A stretch of DNA of 64,000 bases from Cedecea neteri (GCF_000758305.1 NZ_CP009458.1:4216001-4280000); one strand, 5' to 3'. Shown: positions 41,986-51,125, counted from the stretch's first letter. Numbers and translations: made by a program. The notes: a model not told the origin generated them from the letters alone.

Positions 41986-42722
41986 TCGACAGCGCGACTT
42001 CGCCGGGCATTCAGGTTCGCGATCTCAGCCTGCGCTTTGGTCAGCAGACCATTTTTGAGCGACTGAATTTTGATATTCCCGGCGGCAGCTTCGTGGCGCT
42101 ATTGGGCGCGAGCGGGGCCGGTAAAACCAGCCTGCTAAAAATTATCGCCGGACTGGCGCAGGCCAGTGCAGGAAGCGTGACCTGCAGCGACGGCCTGCCG
42201 GTTGCCGGGCGAATCGCCTGGATGGGGCAGAAGGATTTACTCTATCCGTGGCTTAGCATTGAGCAGAACGTGGCCCTCGGTGCTCGCCTGCGTGGTGAGG
42301 CGGTCGACAGGCAATGGACGGAGCATTTGATTGAGCAGGTCGGGCTGGCTGGCTATGCCAAAGCCCTGCCAGCTTCGCTATCGGGCGGGATGAGGCAGCG
42401 TGCCGCCATCGCCAGAACGCTTTACGAAAAGCGCCCGATAGTGCTGATGGATGAGCCATTTTCAGCGCTGGATGCCATCACCCGCACGGCCATTCAGGAT
42501 TTGGCGGCAGATTTGCTGAGGAAAAATACCGTACTGCTGATCACCCACGATCCGATGGAAGCCTGCCGGCTCAGTCATCGCCTTTTGGTGCTCTCCCGCT
42601 GGCCTGCGGGCATTGACGATACGCATGTTATTGCCGGACAACCGCCGCGCGCGCCGGACGATGTGGATCTGCTCCAAAGCCAGGCCGGGCTGCTGCAACA
42701 GTTGATGAGGGCGGCCGAATGA
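41982..42722 (+). CDS. thiZ: ABC transporter ATPase for thiamine precursor
   Basis: A 246-residue ABC ATPase with Walker A GASGAGKTSLLK, Q-loop MGQKDLLYPWLS, signature LSGGMRQR and Walker B VLMDEPFSALD. Together with the permease and ThiY-like binding protein it should import formylaminopyrimidine-type precursors into the cytoplasm. Overlaps both neighbours by 4 bp. Confidence 0.9.
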   Translation: MIDSATSPGIQVRDLSLRFGQQTIFERLNFDIPGGSFVALLGASGAGKTSLLKIIAGLAQASAGSVTCSDGLPVAGRIAWMGQKDLLYPWLSIEQNVALGARLRGEAVDRQWTEHLIEQVGLAGYAKALPASLSGGMRQRAAIARTLYEKRPIVLMDEPFSALDAITRTAIQDLAADLLRKNTVLLITHDPMEACRLSHRLLVLSRWPAGIDDTHVIAGQPPRAPDDVDLLQSQAGLLQQLMRAAE

Positions 42723-43489
42723 AGCTGACTTCAGAAACCCATGCTACCCGCCTGCGCCGTGGGCTGACCGTTTTTGCCGGGCTGCTGCTGCTTTGGTACC
42801 TGCTCACCCTCGGCAATATTCCCGCCTTTCTTTTGCCCTCTCCCGCTTCGGTGGCACTGGCTTTATGGGATGGCCGTGATTATCTCGCCTGGCACACGCT
42901 GGTCACCGCCTCAGAGATAATCAGCGGGTTAATTCTGGGGGTGCTCCTCGGTGCAGGCCTGGCGCTGGGAATGATGTTTTCCCCCCGGCTCCAGCGCTGG
43001 CTGATGCCGCTGGTGCTCACCAGCCAGGCGATCCCGGTGTTTGCCCTGGCGCCGCTGCTGGTGCTCTGGTTCGGTTTTGGCATGAGCGCCAAAGTGGCGA
43101 TGGCGGTGCTGGTGATCTTCTTCCCGGTGGTGTCGTCGTTCTTTGACGGGCTGCGGCGGGTGAATAACGACTACCTGGATCTCGCCCGCACCATGGGGGC
43201 TTCACGCTGGGCGCAGCTCAGACACGTCCGACTGATGGCCGCGCTGCCTGCTTTTGGTTCGGGGCTGCGCATGGCTGCCGCCGTCGCCCCCATCGGGGCA
43301 ATTATTGGCGAATGGGTGGGCTCTGCGGAAGGGCTGGGCTACGTCATGCTGAACGCCAACGCCCGCATGCAAACCGACGTCTGCTTTGCCGCGCTGTTTA
43401 TTTTAGTCCTGATGACCGTCCTGCTCTGGCTGGCGGTCGATGCCCTGCTCCGGCGGCTGATTGTCTGGTCGCCTGAAAACAACGAATAA
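42719..43489 (+). CDS. thiX: ABC transporter permease for thiamine precursor
   Basis: A 256-residue inner-membrane permease with about six hydrophobic segments and the cytoplasmic coupling motif ARTMGASRWAQLRHVRLMAA (EAA-type). NMT1/SsuC family. Translationally coupled to the ATPase gene. Confidence 0.9.
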   Translation: MKLTSETHATRLRRGLTVFAGLLLLWYLLTLGNIPAFLLPSPASVALALWDGRDYLAWHTLVTASEIISGLILGVLLGAGLALGMMFSPRLQRWLMPLVLTSQAIPVFALAPLLVLWFGFGMSAKVAMAVLVIFFPVVSSFFDGLRRVNNDYLDLARTMGASRWAQLRHVRLMAALPAFGSGLRMAAAVAPIGAIIGEWVGSAEGLGYVMLNANARMQTDVCFAALFILVLMTVLLWLAVDALLRRLIVWSPENNE

Positions 43490-43514
43490 CCGCCTTAATT
43501 AAGGAATTAAGAAG

Positions 43515-44447
43515 ATGAAAAAAACGCTGTGTGGCCTGTTGCTCACCGCGGCCTTTGCCGCTCAGGCCTCCGCCGCCGAAAAGCTGACCCTGGTGCTGGA
43601 CTGGTACATTAACCCCGATCACGCGCCGATTATGGTGGCAGAACAAATTGGCGCTTTTAAGGCTGAAGGACTGGATGTGAAGATTATTCCCCCGTCTGAC
43701 CCGGCTCTGCCGCCGCGCCTGGTTGCTGCCGGGCAGGCCGATCTGGCGATTACCTACCAACCCCAGCTGCACTTTTTTGCCGATCAGGGTCTGCCGTTGG
43801 TGCGCGTCGGGACGCTGATTAACACCCCGCTGAATACGGTGATGACGCTGGATAAAAACATTAAATCTCCAGCGGATCTCAAAGGCAAAAAAATCGGCTA
43901 TTCCGTCAGCGGTATTGAGCAGGCAACGCTTGCCACCATGTTTGAGCATGAGCACGTCAAACCGGAAGAGATGAAACTCATCAACGTCAACTTCCAGCTT
44001 ACCAGCGCCCTGCTGACCGGCCAGGTGGATGCGGTGATTGGCGGCTACCGCAATATTGAGGCGCTCGAGCTGAAGCTCCAGGGGAAACCCCCGGTGGTGT
44101 TTAACGTCGAGGACTACGGCGTCCCGGCCTACGATGAGCTGATTTTTGTGGCAAACCGTAAAACGGCCAGTGAACCGAAGATCAAAAAATTCCTCGCCGC
44201 GCTGAAAAAGGGGAATGAGTATTTGCAGGCGCATCCGCAGGAAACCTGGCAGGCTTTTGCCAAAGCCCATGCGGAACTGAACACCGAGCTGAATAAGCAG
44301 GCCTGGCAGGCAAGCCTGCCGCTGTTTGCTGCCGACCCGGCTAAACTCGACCGCGCCCGCTACCAGGCCTACGAGCAGTTCCTGTTTGATAACAAGCTGA
44401 TCAAGAAAATCACCCCGGTAGATGACTACGCCGTGGAGCTACACTAA
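43515..44447 (+). CDS. thiY: Periplasmic binding protein for thiamine pyrimidine precursor
   Basis: A 310-residue protein with a signal peptide (cleaved after QASA) and NMT1/THI5-like domain. LDWYINPDHAPIMVAEQIGA is the signature shared with ThiY, which binds formylaminopyrimidine. AAGGAATTAAGA precedes the ATG. Last gene of the TPP-regulated operon, followed by a hairpin. Confidence 0.9.
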   Translation: MKKTLCGLLLTAAFAAQASAAEKLTLVLDWYINPDHAPIMVAEQIGAFKAEGLDVKIIPPSDPALPPRLVAAGQADLAITYQPQLHFFADQGLPLVRVGTLINTPLNTVMTLDKNIKSPADLKGKKIGYSVSGIEQATLATMFEHEHVKPEEMKLINVNFQLTSALLTGQVDAVIGGYRNIEALELKLQGKPPVVFNVEDYGVPAYDELIFVANRKTASEPKIKKFLAALKKGNEYLQAHPQETWQAFAKAHAELNTELNKQAWQASLPLFAADPAKLDRARYQAYEQFLFDNKLIKKITPVDDYAVELH

Positions 44448-44455
44448 GCCAGATT

Positions 44456-44484
44456 GCCCGGCCGCCGCCAACGGGCAGCCGGGC
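44456..44484. terminator. Hairpin between thiY and COG0523 GTPase gene
   Basis: Stem GCCCGGC/GCCGGGC located between two convergent genes. The T-tail is weak, so this may be a partial or bidirectional terminator. Confidence 0.5.
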
Positions 44485-44490
44485 CTTCAG

Positions 44491-45711
44491 TCAGTCAAAC
44501 CAGGCATCAATCGGATCGTAATACCGCGCCCAGGCTTTAGGGCCTTCTGCCATTTCGGCATCGGTGAGTAAGGCATACTCAAGCTTCTCGCGCAGACTCG
44601 CCTCATCCATATCAATGCCGATGAAAACAATCTCCTGGCGCGCATCACCGATGCCATCTTCCCAGTGTTTTAAAATGTGCCGGAGGCTTTCGGCATCCTG
44701 CGGCCACTGTTCACGGGGAATGCTGGCCCACCACATCCCTGCCAGCCCCTGACGCATTACGCCACCGGCGTGGGACCATGAGCCCGCATGATTAGGGCGA
44801 CTCGCCAGCCAGAAAAAGCCCTTGGAGCGAATAACGCCTTTAAGCCCGCCGTCGGTCACCATCTGGAAGCGTGCCGGGTGGAAGGGGCGTCTGGCGCGAA
44901 AAACAAAATTACGAATGCCGTATTCTTCGGTTTCCGGCGTATGCTCCCCGCGCAGCTCTTTTAGCCAGCCCGGCGCCTGAGCGGCGGCATCGAAGTCAAA
45001 CAGCCCGGTATCCAGAACCTGATCAAGGCTAACCTGGCTAAACGCCGAAGTGATGATTTTTGCCCGTGGGTTAAGGGAATGCAGCACGGACATCAGGCGG
45101 CGTTTCTCTGCGTCGCCGATAAGATCGGTTTTGTTGAGAACAAGCACGTCGCAAAATTCTATCTGGTCAATCAGCAGGTCAACCACGGTGCGTTCGTCCT
45201 CTTCGCCCATGGATTCGCCGCGAGACTGAATGCTGTCGTAGGATTCATAATCCCGAAGGAAGTTAAAACCGTCCACCACCGTCACCATGGTGTCGAGCCG
45301 GGCGATATCGGACAGGCTTTCGCCCTTGTCATCCACGAAAGTGAATGTCTCAGCCACGGGCAGCGGTTCGGAAATACCGGTAGATTCGATGACCAGATTA
45401 TCAAAACGCCCTTCCCGGGCAAGCTGGCTGATTTCCACCAGCAGATCTTCGCGGAGCGTGCAGCAAATGCAGCCGTTGCTCATCTCCACCAGCTTTTCAT
45501 CAGTGCGCGTCAGGCTGGAACCGCCCTCGCGCACCAGGGCTGCATCAATGTTCACCTCGGACATGTCGTTGACGATCACCGCCACCCGCCGCCCTTCCCG
45601 GTTATTTAAAATATGATTCAGCAAAGTGGTTTTTCCGGCCCCCAAAAAACCGGACAGCACGGTAACGGGCAGTTTCTTTGGCCGATTGTCGGCCTGTGTT
45701 AACGATGACAT
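44491..45711 (-). CDS. zigA: COG0523 zinc metallochaperone GTPase (ZigA-like)
   Basis: A 406-residue G3E-family GTPase. SGFLGAGKTTLLNHIL is the P-loop, NGCICCTLREDL is the CxCC metal motif, and LNKTDL the base-recognition motif; the CobW C-terminal domain starts near residue 275. ZigA-type proteins are induced under zinc starvation and deliver zinc to client enzymes. A Zur-type operator just upstream supports this. Other COG0523 members handle cobalt or nickel, so the metal is inferred. Confidence 0.85.
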   Translation of the reverse strand: MSSLTQADNRPKKLPVTVLSGFLGAGKTTLLNHILNNREGRRVAVIVNDMSEVNIDAALVREGGSSLTRTDEKLVEMSNGCICCTLREDLLVEISQLAREGRFDNLVIESTGISEPLPVAETFTFVDDKGESLSDIARLDTMVTVVDGFNFLRDYESYDSIQSRGESMGEEDERTVVDLLIDQIEFCDVLVLNKTDLIGDAEKRRLMSVLHSLNPRAKIITSAFSQVSLDQVLDTGLFDFDAAAQAPGWLKELRGEHTPETEEYGIRNFVFRARRPFHPARFQMVTDGGLKGVIRSKGFFWLASRPNHAGSWSHAGGVMRQGLAGMWWASIPREQWPQDAESLRHILKHWEDGIGDARQEIVFIGIDMDEASLREKLEYALLTDAEMAEGPKAWARYYDPIDAWFD

Positions 45712-45743
45712 TGCAACTCCTTACTGACTACGTAGCTATTATT

Positions 45744-45766
45744 GATATGTTATAACATAACAACAA
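45744..45766 (-). promoter_or_regulatory. Zur box upstream of zigA-like gene
   Basis: GATATGTTATAACATAACAA matches the enterobacterial Zur consensus GAAATGTTATANTATAACAT closely in its ATGTTATA...ATAACA core. It lies 33-55 bp before the start codon, where bound Zur would block the promoter. Confidence 0.8.
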
Positions 45767-45811
45767 TAAGTGACATTGTCATGCCGGAGATAAAAACCGT
45801 GCTTAGAAATG

Positions 45812-45835
45812 AAAAAAGCCAGCTAACGCTGGCTT
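45812..45835 (-). terminator. Terminator of chemoreceptor gene
   Basis: Stem AAAGCCAGC/GCTGGCTTT with loop GTTA and a T-run on the minus strand, 17 bases after the chemoreceptor stop. Confidence 0.85.
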
Positions 45836-45852
45836 TGAGAAGGAAAGCTGAA

Positions 45853-47397
45853 TTACTGCAGGCGGAATACCCGGACCAGGTCGCGTAGCTGCTTCGCCTG
45901 GTCATTCAGAGATGCCGCAGCGGCAACTGACTCTTCCACCAGCGCGGAGTTCTGCTGGGTGGTAGAATCAATCATGCCAATGGCGCTGTTGATCTGGGAA
46001 ATACCGTCAGTTTGCTCCTGGCTGGCCTGCTTGATCTCCCCGAGGATGGTGTTCATTTCCTGCACATTGTTGATCATCCCGGCAATCTGCACGTTCGCCT
46101 TTTCCACCAGCCCCATGCCCTCACGAGTCTGGGTAGTTGAGTTCTCAATCAGACTTCTGATCTCACTCGCCGATGAAGCACTTTTTTGCGCCAGCTGGCG
46201 AACTTCCCCGGCAACCACGGCAAAACCGCGGCCATGTTCCCCGGCGCGAGCCGCTTCCACCGCCGCGTTCAGCGCCAGAATATTCGTCTGGAACGCAATA
46301 GAGTCGATAAGGTTAATGATGTCCGACATACGGTTGGAGGTTTCATTAATCACACGCATTTTGCTGGTGACCTGAGACATCATCTGCCCGTTGTTTTTCA
46401 CCACTGTTGCGGCTTCGGAAGAGAGCTTGGTGGCCTCGTTGGTGTGGTCAAAGGTGTTTTTCACCGTGGAGGTGATCTGCTCCATGGAAGCCGCCGTTTC
46501 CTCTACAGAACTGGCCTGCTCTTCAGTGCGAGCCGCAAGATCCTGGTTCCCGGCAACGATTTGCGCGGCGGCAGAAGAGATAGTTTCCGACCCCTGCTGA
46601 ACCTGATGGACAATCTCTTGCAGGCGGACTTTCATGCTCATCAGCGCCTGCAACAGTTCGCCTGTTTCATCTTTATGAGTGACCGTGATGCTGCCCGTAA
46701 GGTCGCCTTCGGCAATCGCACCGGCAAACTCAACCGCACGCACCAGCGGGCGAGTAATGGACCGCACCACAAACAGGCCAATGAGGCTGCCCAGCGCAAT
46801 ACTCAGCAAGGTCAGAAGCACAGTGACCAGGCGGTTAGCGTGGTAATCTTTATCAACCTGCTGGCCAGCAGCGGTCATTTTTTGATTCTGGATAACGATA
46901 AGTTCCTGCACTTTATCTTTGTATTTTTCCTGCACCTGAATGGTAGTGGCCATCATTTCCTGCAGGGCGGCGGCGCGATCGTTATGCTGCACCGCCTGTA
47001 AAATACGAAAACGCGAGTCCAGATACTCTTTACGAATATCAGCCAGCTCTCGCAGCGCTTTTTGTGATGCGGCGTCAGTACTGGACTTGTTCAGGTCCGC
47101 CAGCAGCGCGGTAATATGCGCACTGATCTCCGTAAGGTGTTTTTCTGATTTCTGGCGAAAAGTACCCGCTTCATCCAACAGCATTAGCTGTTGCGTGTTC
47201 ACAAACTCCTGGAAACTTTCAATCAAATCGTTGGCTTTAACGGTTGTCGGGTAATCATTATTAACAATCGTTTGAATGCCGGTATTTGCCCGACTCAGGC
47301 TGAGCAAAGAAAGCCCTGAGCTGAAGACCATCAGCACAATAAAAATGGCAATCGTCAGCGTTAGCTTGCTGCGAATTTTTACATCATGTAGTGACAT
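45853..47397 (-). CDS. Methyl-accepting chemotaxis protein
   Basis: A 514-residue transmembrane chemoreceptor starting MSLHDVKIRSKLTL with AAGGGAG upstream; the open frame extends further but is not supported. TM1 about residues 10-32, a helical-bundle periplasmic sensor (about 33-190), TM2 near 190-212, HAMP to about 265, then a signalling domain with hairpin tip FQTNILALNAAVEAARAGEH. It ends RVFRLQ, without a NWETF-type CheR tether. The ligand is unknown. A FliA-type promoter lies upstream. Confidence 0.88.
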   Translation of the reverse strand: MSLHDVKIRSKLTLTIAIFIVLMVFSSGLSLLSLSRANTGIQTIVNNDYPTTVKANDLIESFQEFVNTQQLMLLDEAGTFRQKSEKHLTEISAHITALLADLNKSSTDAASQKALRELADIRKEYLDSRFRILQAVQHNDRAAALQEMMATTIQVQEKYKDKVQELIVIQNQKMTAAGQQVDKDYHANRLVTVLLTLLSIALGSLIGLFVVRSITRPLVRAVEFAGAIAEGDLTGSITVTHKDETGELLQALMSMKVRLQEIVHQVQQGSETISSAAAQIVAGNQDLAARTEEQASSVEETAASMEQITSTVKNTFDHTNEATKLSSEAATVVKNNGQMMSQVTSKMRVINETSNRMSDIINLIDSIAFQTNILALNAAVEAARAGEHGRGFAVVAGEVRQLAQKSASSASEIRSLIENSTTQTREGMGLVEKANVQIAGMINNVQEMNTILGEIKQASQEQTDGISQINSAIGMIDSTTQQNSALVEESVAAAASLNDQAKQLRDLVRVFRLQ

Positions 47398-47501
47398 TTT
47401 TTCTCCCTTGGGAAGCCTGTTTTTATGAATGCGCAAAATCCTCTGCGGCCGAAACAGCAGAAAATAAATAGCACAAAGGGATGGAAGCACCTCGTACAGG
47501 C

Positions 47502-47528
47502 TTATCGGATATATCCAGATTAACTTTA
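47502..47528 (-). promoter_or_regulatory. Sigma-28 (FliA) promoter for chemoreceptor gene
   Basis: TAAAGTTA-N11-TCCGATAA on the minus strand matches the FliA consensus TAAAGTTT-N11-GCCGATAA at 14 of 16 positions with exact spacing. It is about 105 bp before the start codon and ties the receptor to flagellar expression. Confidence 0.85.
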
Positions 47529-47782
47529 TGAATTTGATCGGTTTTTTCTTATGGTCAGGCCAGATGGATAGCTGAAAGCTATTAATTGATTTGCGATTGA
47601 TCGATGATTTGCGATAGGGAACGTTTTTTTATTCTATTTTTACGAGGGCGATACTTTGCCTAACACTATTTTTTTAAATACAGCAAGCGCGCGGCAAATA
47701 TAAATTCACCCTGCGCCGCTTTATTTAATTATTTAATGTTTTATTAACAACCCTGAATTACCCTGATCAGGGCGGGGAAATA

Positions 47783-48727
47783 TCAGATTTGATAATCGAT
47801 GGCGGGTTCTTCTGGCTCCAGCGCCAGACGCTTAATCTCTTCGACCGACAGCTCCGGGTTGCACAGCTCAATAAAACGCCAGACATAGTTACGTTGCAGT
47901 TGCCCGCGGCGGATCCCGAGCCAGACGGTATTCGCGTCAAATAAGTGACGCGTGTCCAGTCGCACCAGGCTTCCCTCTTCGCCACTGGCCTGGTCGGCCA
48001 CCAGCCCAATACCCAGGCCGAGCTCCACGTAGGTTTTTACCACGTCGGAATCCTGCGCGCTGAGCACAACATCAGCCGTTAAACCGCGCCGGGCAAACGC
48101 CTCATCTATACGGGAACGGCCGGTGATGCCCTGCCGGTAGGTGATCAATGGCCAGCGACTGATATCGTCCAGCGTGAGCGGGCTGGTATGAATTAACGGA
48201 TGCCCCTGCGGAACCAGCAAGCTGTGATACCAGCGGAACCACGGGTAGGCGACCACCAGAGGATCGGTACTCAGGCGTTCACTGGCAATGCCGATATCCG
48301 CCGCCCCGCTGTGCAACAGTGATTCAATTTCCTGCGGCGTGCCCTGAATCAGTTCGAGGCGAACTTCAGGGAATAAAGCGCGGAAAGCTTTGATCACCAC
48401 TGGCAGACTGTAGCGAGCCTGAGTGTGGGTGGTCGCGATAGTTAGCACACCGCTGGTGTCGTTGGTGAAAAGGTCAGCCAGGCGACGTACGTTGCTGGCT
48501 TCGTTGAGAATGCGTTCGGCAATCACCAACAGGGCTTTACCCGGTTCGGTCATACCTAATAACCGTTTGCCGCGGCGAATGAATATTTCAATCCCCAGCT
48601 CTTCTTCCAGCTCGCGAATATGGCGGCTGACGCCAGACTGAGAGGTGAAAAGCATATTGGCGACTTCGGTGAGATTGTAGTCCCGTCGCGCCGCCTCGCG
48701 GATTATTTTTAGTTGCTGGAAATTCAC
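47783..48727 (-). CDS. cbl: LysR-type regulator Cbl
   Basis: A 314-residue regulator with a GTG start (NFQQLKIIREAARRDYNLTE), matching the E. coli Cbl N-terminus and nearly its 316-residue length. Cbl activates tau and ssu operons for sulfonate use under sulfate starvation, responding to adenosine phosphosulfate. HTH about residues 5-60 (LFTSQSGVSRHIRELEEELG); a CysB-like effector domain with TYRQGITGRS and FDANTVWLGI follows. Ends IDYQI as in E. coli. Located downstream of nac in the same orientation, as in E. coli. Confidence 0.93.
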   Translation of the reverse strand: MNFQQLKIIREAARRDYNLTEVANMLFTSQSGVSRHIRELEEELGIEIFIRRGKRLLGMTEPGKALLVIAERILNEASNVRRLADLFTNDTSGVLTIATTHTQARYSLPVVIKAFRALFPEVRLELIQGTPQEIESLLHSGAADIGIASERLSTDPLVVAYPWFRWYHSLLVPQGHPLIHTSPLTLDDISRWPLITYRQGITGRSRIDEAFARRGLTADVVLSAQDSDVVKTYVELGLGIGLVADQASGEEGSLVRLDTRHLFDANTVWLGIRRGQLQRNYVWRFIELCNPELSVEEIKRLALEPEEPAIDYQI

Positions 48728-48833
48728 ATCGCCCCCGGGATCATGACTGTTCTTTACACCATTGTTAAAGTCACAGCCCCGGCGGGACAAATAATAAAAA
48801 CCAGCAACCTATTCCATTTAGTAATAAGCGGGC

Positions 48834-49751
48834 TTAGCCCACCAGCATCAGTTCGCGATTTTCCAGCGCCGGCCGGGTGACCAGAGACATAAGAATTTCT
48901 TTTACCGCCTGGGCCTGAGGCGAGAGCGGCAAACGCGCGGACAGATTCAGCGACAGCGGCAAATTTAACGACGGGCTGGTAATGCGAGCCATCCAGCCAC
49001 CGGCAGAGTCGGCAAGTGAACGCGCGGCGGATTCCGGCAGCACAGTCACGCCCATGCCGCTGGCGATGGCCGCCGTTAAGGTCGAAATAGACTCGATCTC
49101 ACCAATAATTTTAGCCGTCAGGCGGCGCAGGGAGAAAGCCTCATCCACGCGCTTGCGCACTGCGCTGTAGTCACGCGGCAGGAAAAGATTCATGGCGGCA
49201 ACGTCCGACAAATCAACGCTGTTGCCCGGGCAGTCGCGGGTGCCCACGAGGAACAAATCCTCTTTCAGCAGCGGCTGGCTGGTCAGCCCCGCCGTCGGCG
49301 TGCGGTCATACAGCACGGCCATATCAAGCTGCCCGCTGAGCAGTTTGTCATTCAACTGTGAACCACTATTTTCATGCAAATACACCTGCACATCCGGCAG
49401 CTCGGCGCGCACGGCCTGCAGCAGCGGCATGGTAATAGAAGACGCCGCCATCCCCGGCGCAAGCCCAATAGAGACAAGGCCTTGCATCGTCTGACCCACG
49501 TTATTCACCGCCAGTTGGGCCTGCTCACACTGGCGCAGAATCGTCCGCGCGTGAGCATATAAAACCTTCCCGGCTTCCGTCGGGGTGACGCCGCGTTTGG
49601 TGCGGATCAACAGTTGCTGATCCAGCTCCCCTTCCAGAGTGGCAACCTGCTGGCTGAGCGCCGGCTGTGCGATGTGCAGTACTTCTGCCGCCTGAGTCAG
49701 GCTGCCAATATCAACAATTTTTACGAAGTACTTCAGTCGTCTTAAATTCAT
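48834..49751 (-). CDS. nac: Nitrogen assimilation control protein Nac
   Basis: A 305-residue LysR-type regulator, the usual Nac length, starting MNLRRLKYFVKIVDIGSLTQ; HTH AAEVLHIAQPALSQQVATLE. Nac couples sigma-70 operons to nitrogen limitation. Upstream are a sigma-54 promoter and an NtrC site, so it should be induced by NtrC-phosphate. The 106-bp gap to cbl has no strong terminator, so cbl may receive read-through. Confidence 0.93.
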   Translation of the reverse strand: MNLRRLKYFVKIVDIGSLTQAAEVLHIAQPALSQQVATLEGELDQQLLIRTKRGVTPTEAGKVLYAHARTILRQCEQAQLAVNNVGQTMQGLVSIGLAPGMAASSITMPLLQAVRAELPDVQVYLHENSGSQLNDKLLSGQLDMAVLYDRTPTAGLTSQPLLKEDLFLVGTRDCPGNSVDLSDVAAMNLFLPRDYSAVRKRVDEAFSLRRLTAKIIGEIESISTLTAAIASGMGVTVLPESAARSLADSAGGWMARITSPSLNLPLSLNLSARLPLSPQAQAVKEILMSLVTRPALENRELMLVG

Positions 49752-49810
49752 TTCGCCCCCTATTACGGAATGCCAGTGCCAGTCATGGCAGTGATGTCGT
49801 AATGGGTTTT

Positions 49811-49825
49811 GCAATATGCTTGCCA
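49811..49825 (-). promoter_or_regulatory. Sigma-54 promoter of nac
   Basis: TGGCAAGCATATTGC on the minus strand has the GG-N10-GC spacing of -24/-12 promoters and follows TGGCAC-N5-TTGC with one mismatch. It is 60 bp before the nac ATG. Confidence 0.85.
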
Positions 49826-49941
49826 CATTTTTCGTTTAAGGCGCAAACGCGTTAACAGGCTGGAGAATAAGAGAAACTGATAAAGCACTCGCGAGGATTA
49901 ACGAAACAAGGGGCGAGTTTATGCCCCATAAGAGGTACAAA

Positions 49942-49958
49942 TGCACCGTGATGGTGCA
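49942..49958 (-). promoter_or_regulatory. NtrC enhancer site for nac
   Basis: TGCACC-GTGAT-GGTGCA is a perfect match to the NtrC dyad. It lies about 120 bp upstream of the -24 element, a normal enhancer distance. Confidence 0.88.
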
Positions 49959-50002
49959 TTCCGGCCAAAAATAACGTGCCGGTGATAAGCCGGCACGATG
50001 AT

Positions 50003-50506
50003 TCACATGCTGGCCCACCACAGGCGTATTTTCATTCCCCAGTAACTCGTCCAGCCGCTGGTGGTGGACACCACCTGCCCTTTATCGACAATGACAAACG
50101 TCGGCGTGACGCCAATCTGCCAGCTGCGGGAGATAGACCCGTCGGCATCATTGACCACCGGGAACTGGACCCCTTTTCGCGCCAGCCAGCGGGAAACCTC
50201 GCTTTCATTGCCTGAGCGAAGCGCAATGGTTATTACGTTCTGCCCTTCGGCCTGTAACTTCGCCACGTCCGGCGTGGTGAAGCGGCAGACGGCGCACCAG
50301 CTGGCCCAGAAATAGACCAGCAGCGGGCGTTCTGCGCTCAGCGCGCCGAGCGTGACATCCTGCCCGTCCAGCGTGTGCAGCGGCGTGGCATCAAAAGCCA
50401 CTGGCGACTGGGGCGCTCTCCACCAGTCCATTACCAGCATCACGCCCGCCAGTAAAACCAGCAGAATTAATCCCTCGCGCAGCCAGCGCCGCAGTTTACT
50501 TGTCAT
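50003..50506 (-). CDS. scsD: Membrane-anchored thioredoxin-like ScsD
   Basis: A 167-residue protein with one N-terminal membrane anchor (about 11-27) and a periplasmic TlpA-like thioredoxin fold. FWASWCAVCRFTTPD holds the CxxC redox pair. In Salmonella ScsB passes electrons from the cytoplasm to ScsC and ScsD, and the operon protects against copper and oxidants. It overlaps scsC by 11 bp and is the last gene of the operon. Confidence 0.88.
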   Translation of the reverse strand: MTSKLRRWLREGLILLVLLAGVMLVMDWWRAPQSPVAFDATPLHTLDGQDVTLGALSAERPLLVYFWASWCAVCRFTTPDVAKLQAEGQNVITIALRSGNESEVSRWLARKGVQFPVVNDADGSISRSWQIGVTPTFVIVDKGQVVSTTSGWTSYWGMKIRLWWASM

Positions 50507-51125
50507 GGGCGGCCGCCAGTTTTTCTTTTACCACCTCTTCCAGCGTTTCCCACGGCACCGCCCCGGGGATCATTTCATCGCCAATAATGGTGGCTGGTGT
50601 GCCCTGCACGCCCACGATACGCGCTAACTGCAGGTTGGTGCTTAGGGTTTCCATGCTTTTTTCATCCGGCGTAACCGGCGTTGCCCCGCTCTTTTCAACC
50701 GCAGTCGCAATGCTCGCCGCGTCGTGATAGCCCTTCTTCTGCATCAGTTTTTCATGCAGCGCCAGGAACTGTTCCGGATGCTGACGCCAGGTCGTCAGGA
50801 CAGTGCGTGCCGACAGCACGGAGCTTTCGCCTTTAAACGGCAGCGGCTTCACGATCACCGCCACATCCGGGTATTTCTGCACAATTTTTTCCAGCATCGG
50901 ATCGAGCTGTTTGCAGTACGGACAGTTGTAATCTGTGAAGTTCACGAGGGTTAACACGGGCTTTTTAGCGCCGAATCGCGGACTGGCCGGATCGTTAAAC
51001 AACGCTTGCTCAATCAACACTTCCAGTTGCTTTTGCTGCTCGGCAGAAAACGGGGCGGGCTCTTCTTTTACCGCCAGCGCCAGGCCGGAGAACAGCGATA
51101 AGATTAAAATAAATGCATATTTCAT
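50496..51125 (-). CDS. scsC: Periplasmic disulfide isomerase-like ScsC
   Basis: A 209-residue DsbA/DsbG-type protein with signal peptide (cleavage after LALA), an N-terminal helical stalk used for trimerisation in some ScsC proteins, and DYNCPYCKQLDP as active site (CPYC). The cis-Pro loop is GVQGTPATII. Kept reduced by ScsB and binds copper in Salmonella. Overlaps scsB by 4 bp. Confidence 0.9.
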   Translation of the reverse strand: MKYAFILILSLFSGLALAVKEEPAPFSAEQQKQLEVLIEQALFNDPASPRFGAKKPVLTLVNFTDYNCPYCKQLDPMLEKIVQKYPDVAVIVKPLPFKGESSVLSARTVLTTWRQHPEQFLALHEKLMQKKGYHDAASIATAVEKSGATPVTPDEKSMETLSTNLQLARIVGVQGTPATIIGDEMIPGAVPWETLEEVVKEKLAAAHDK

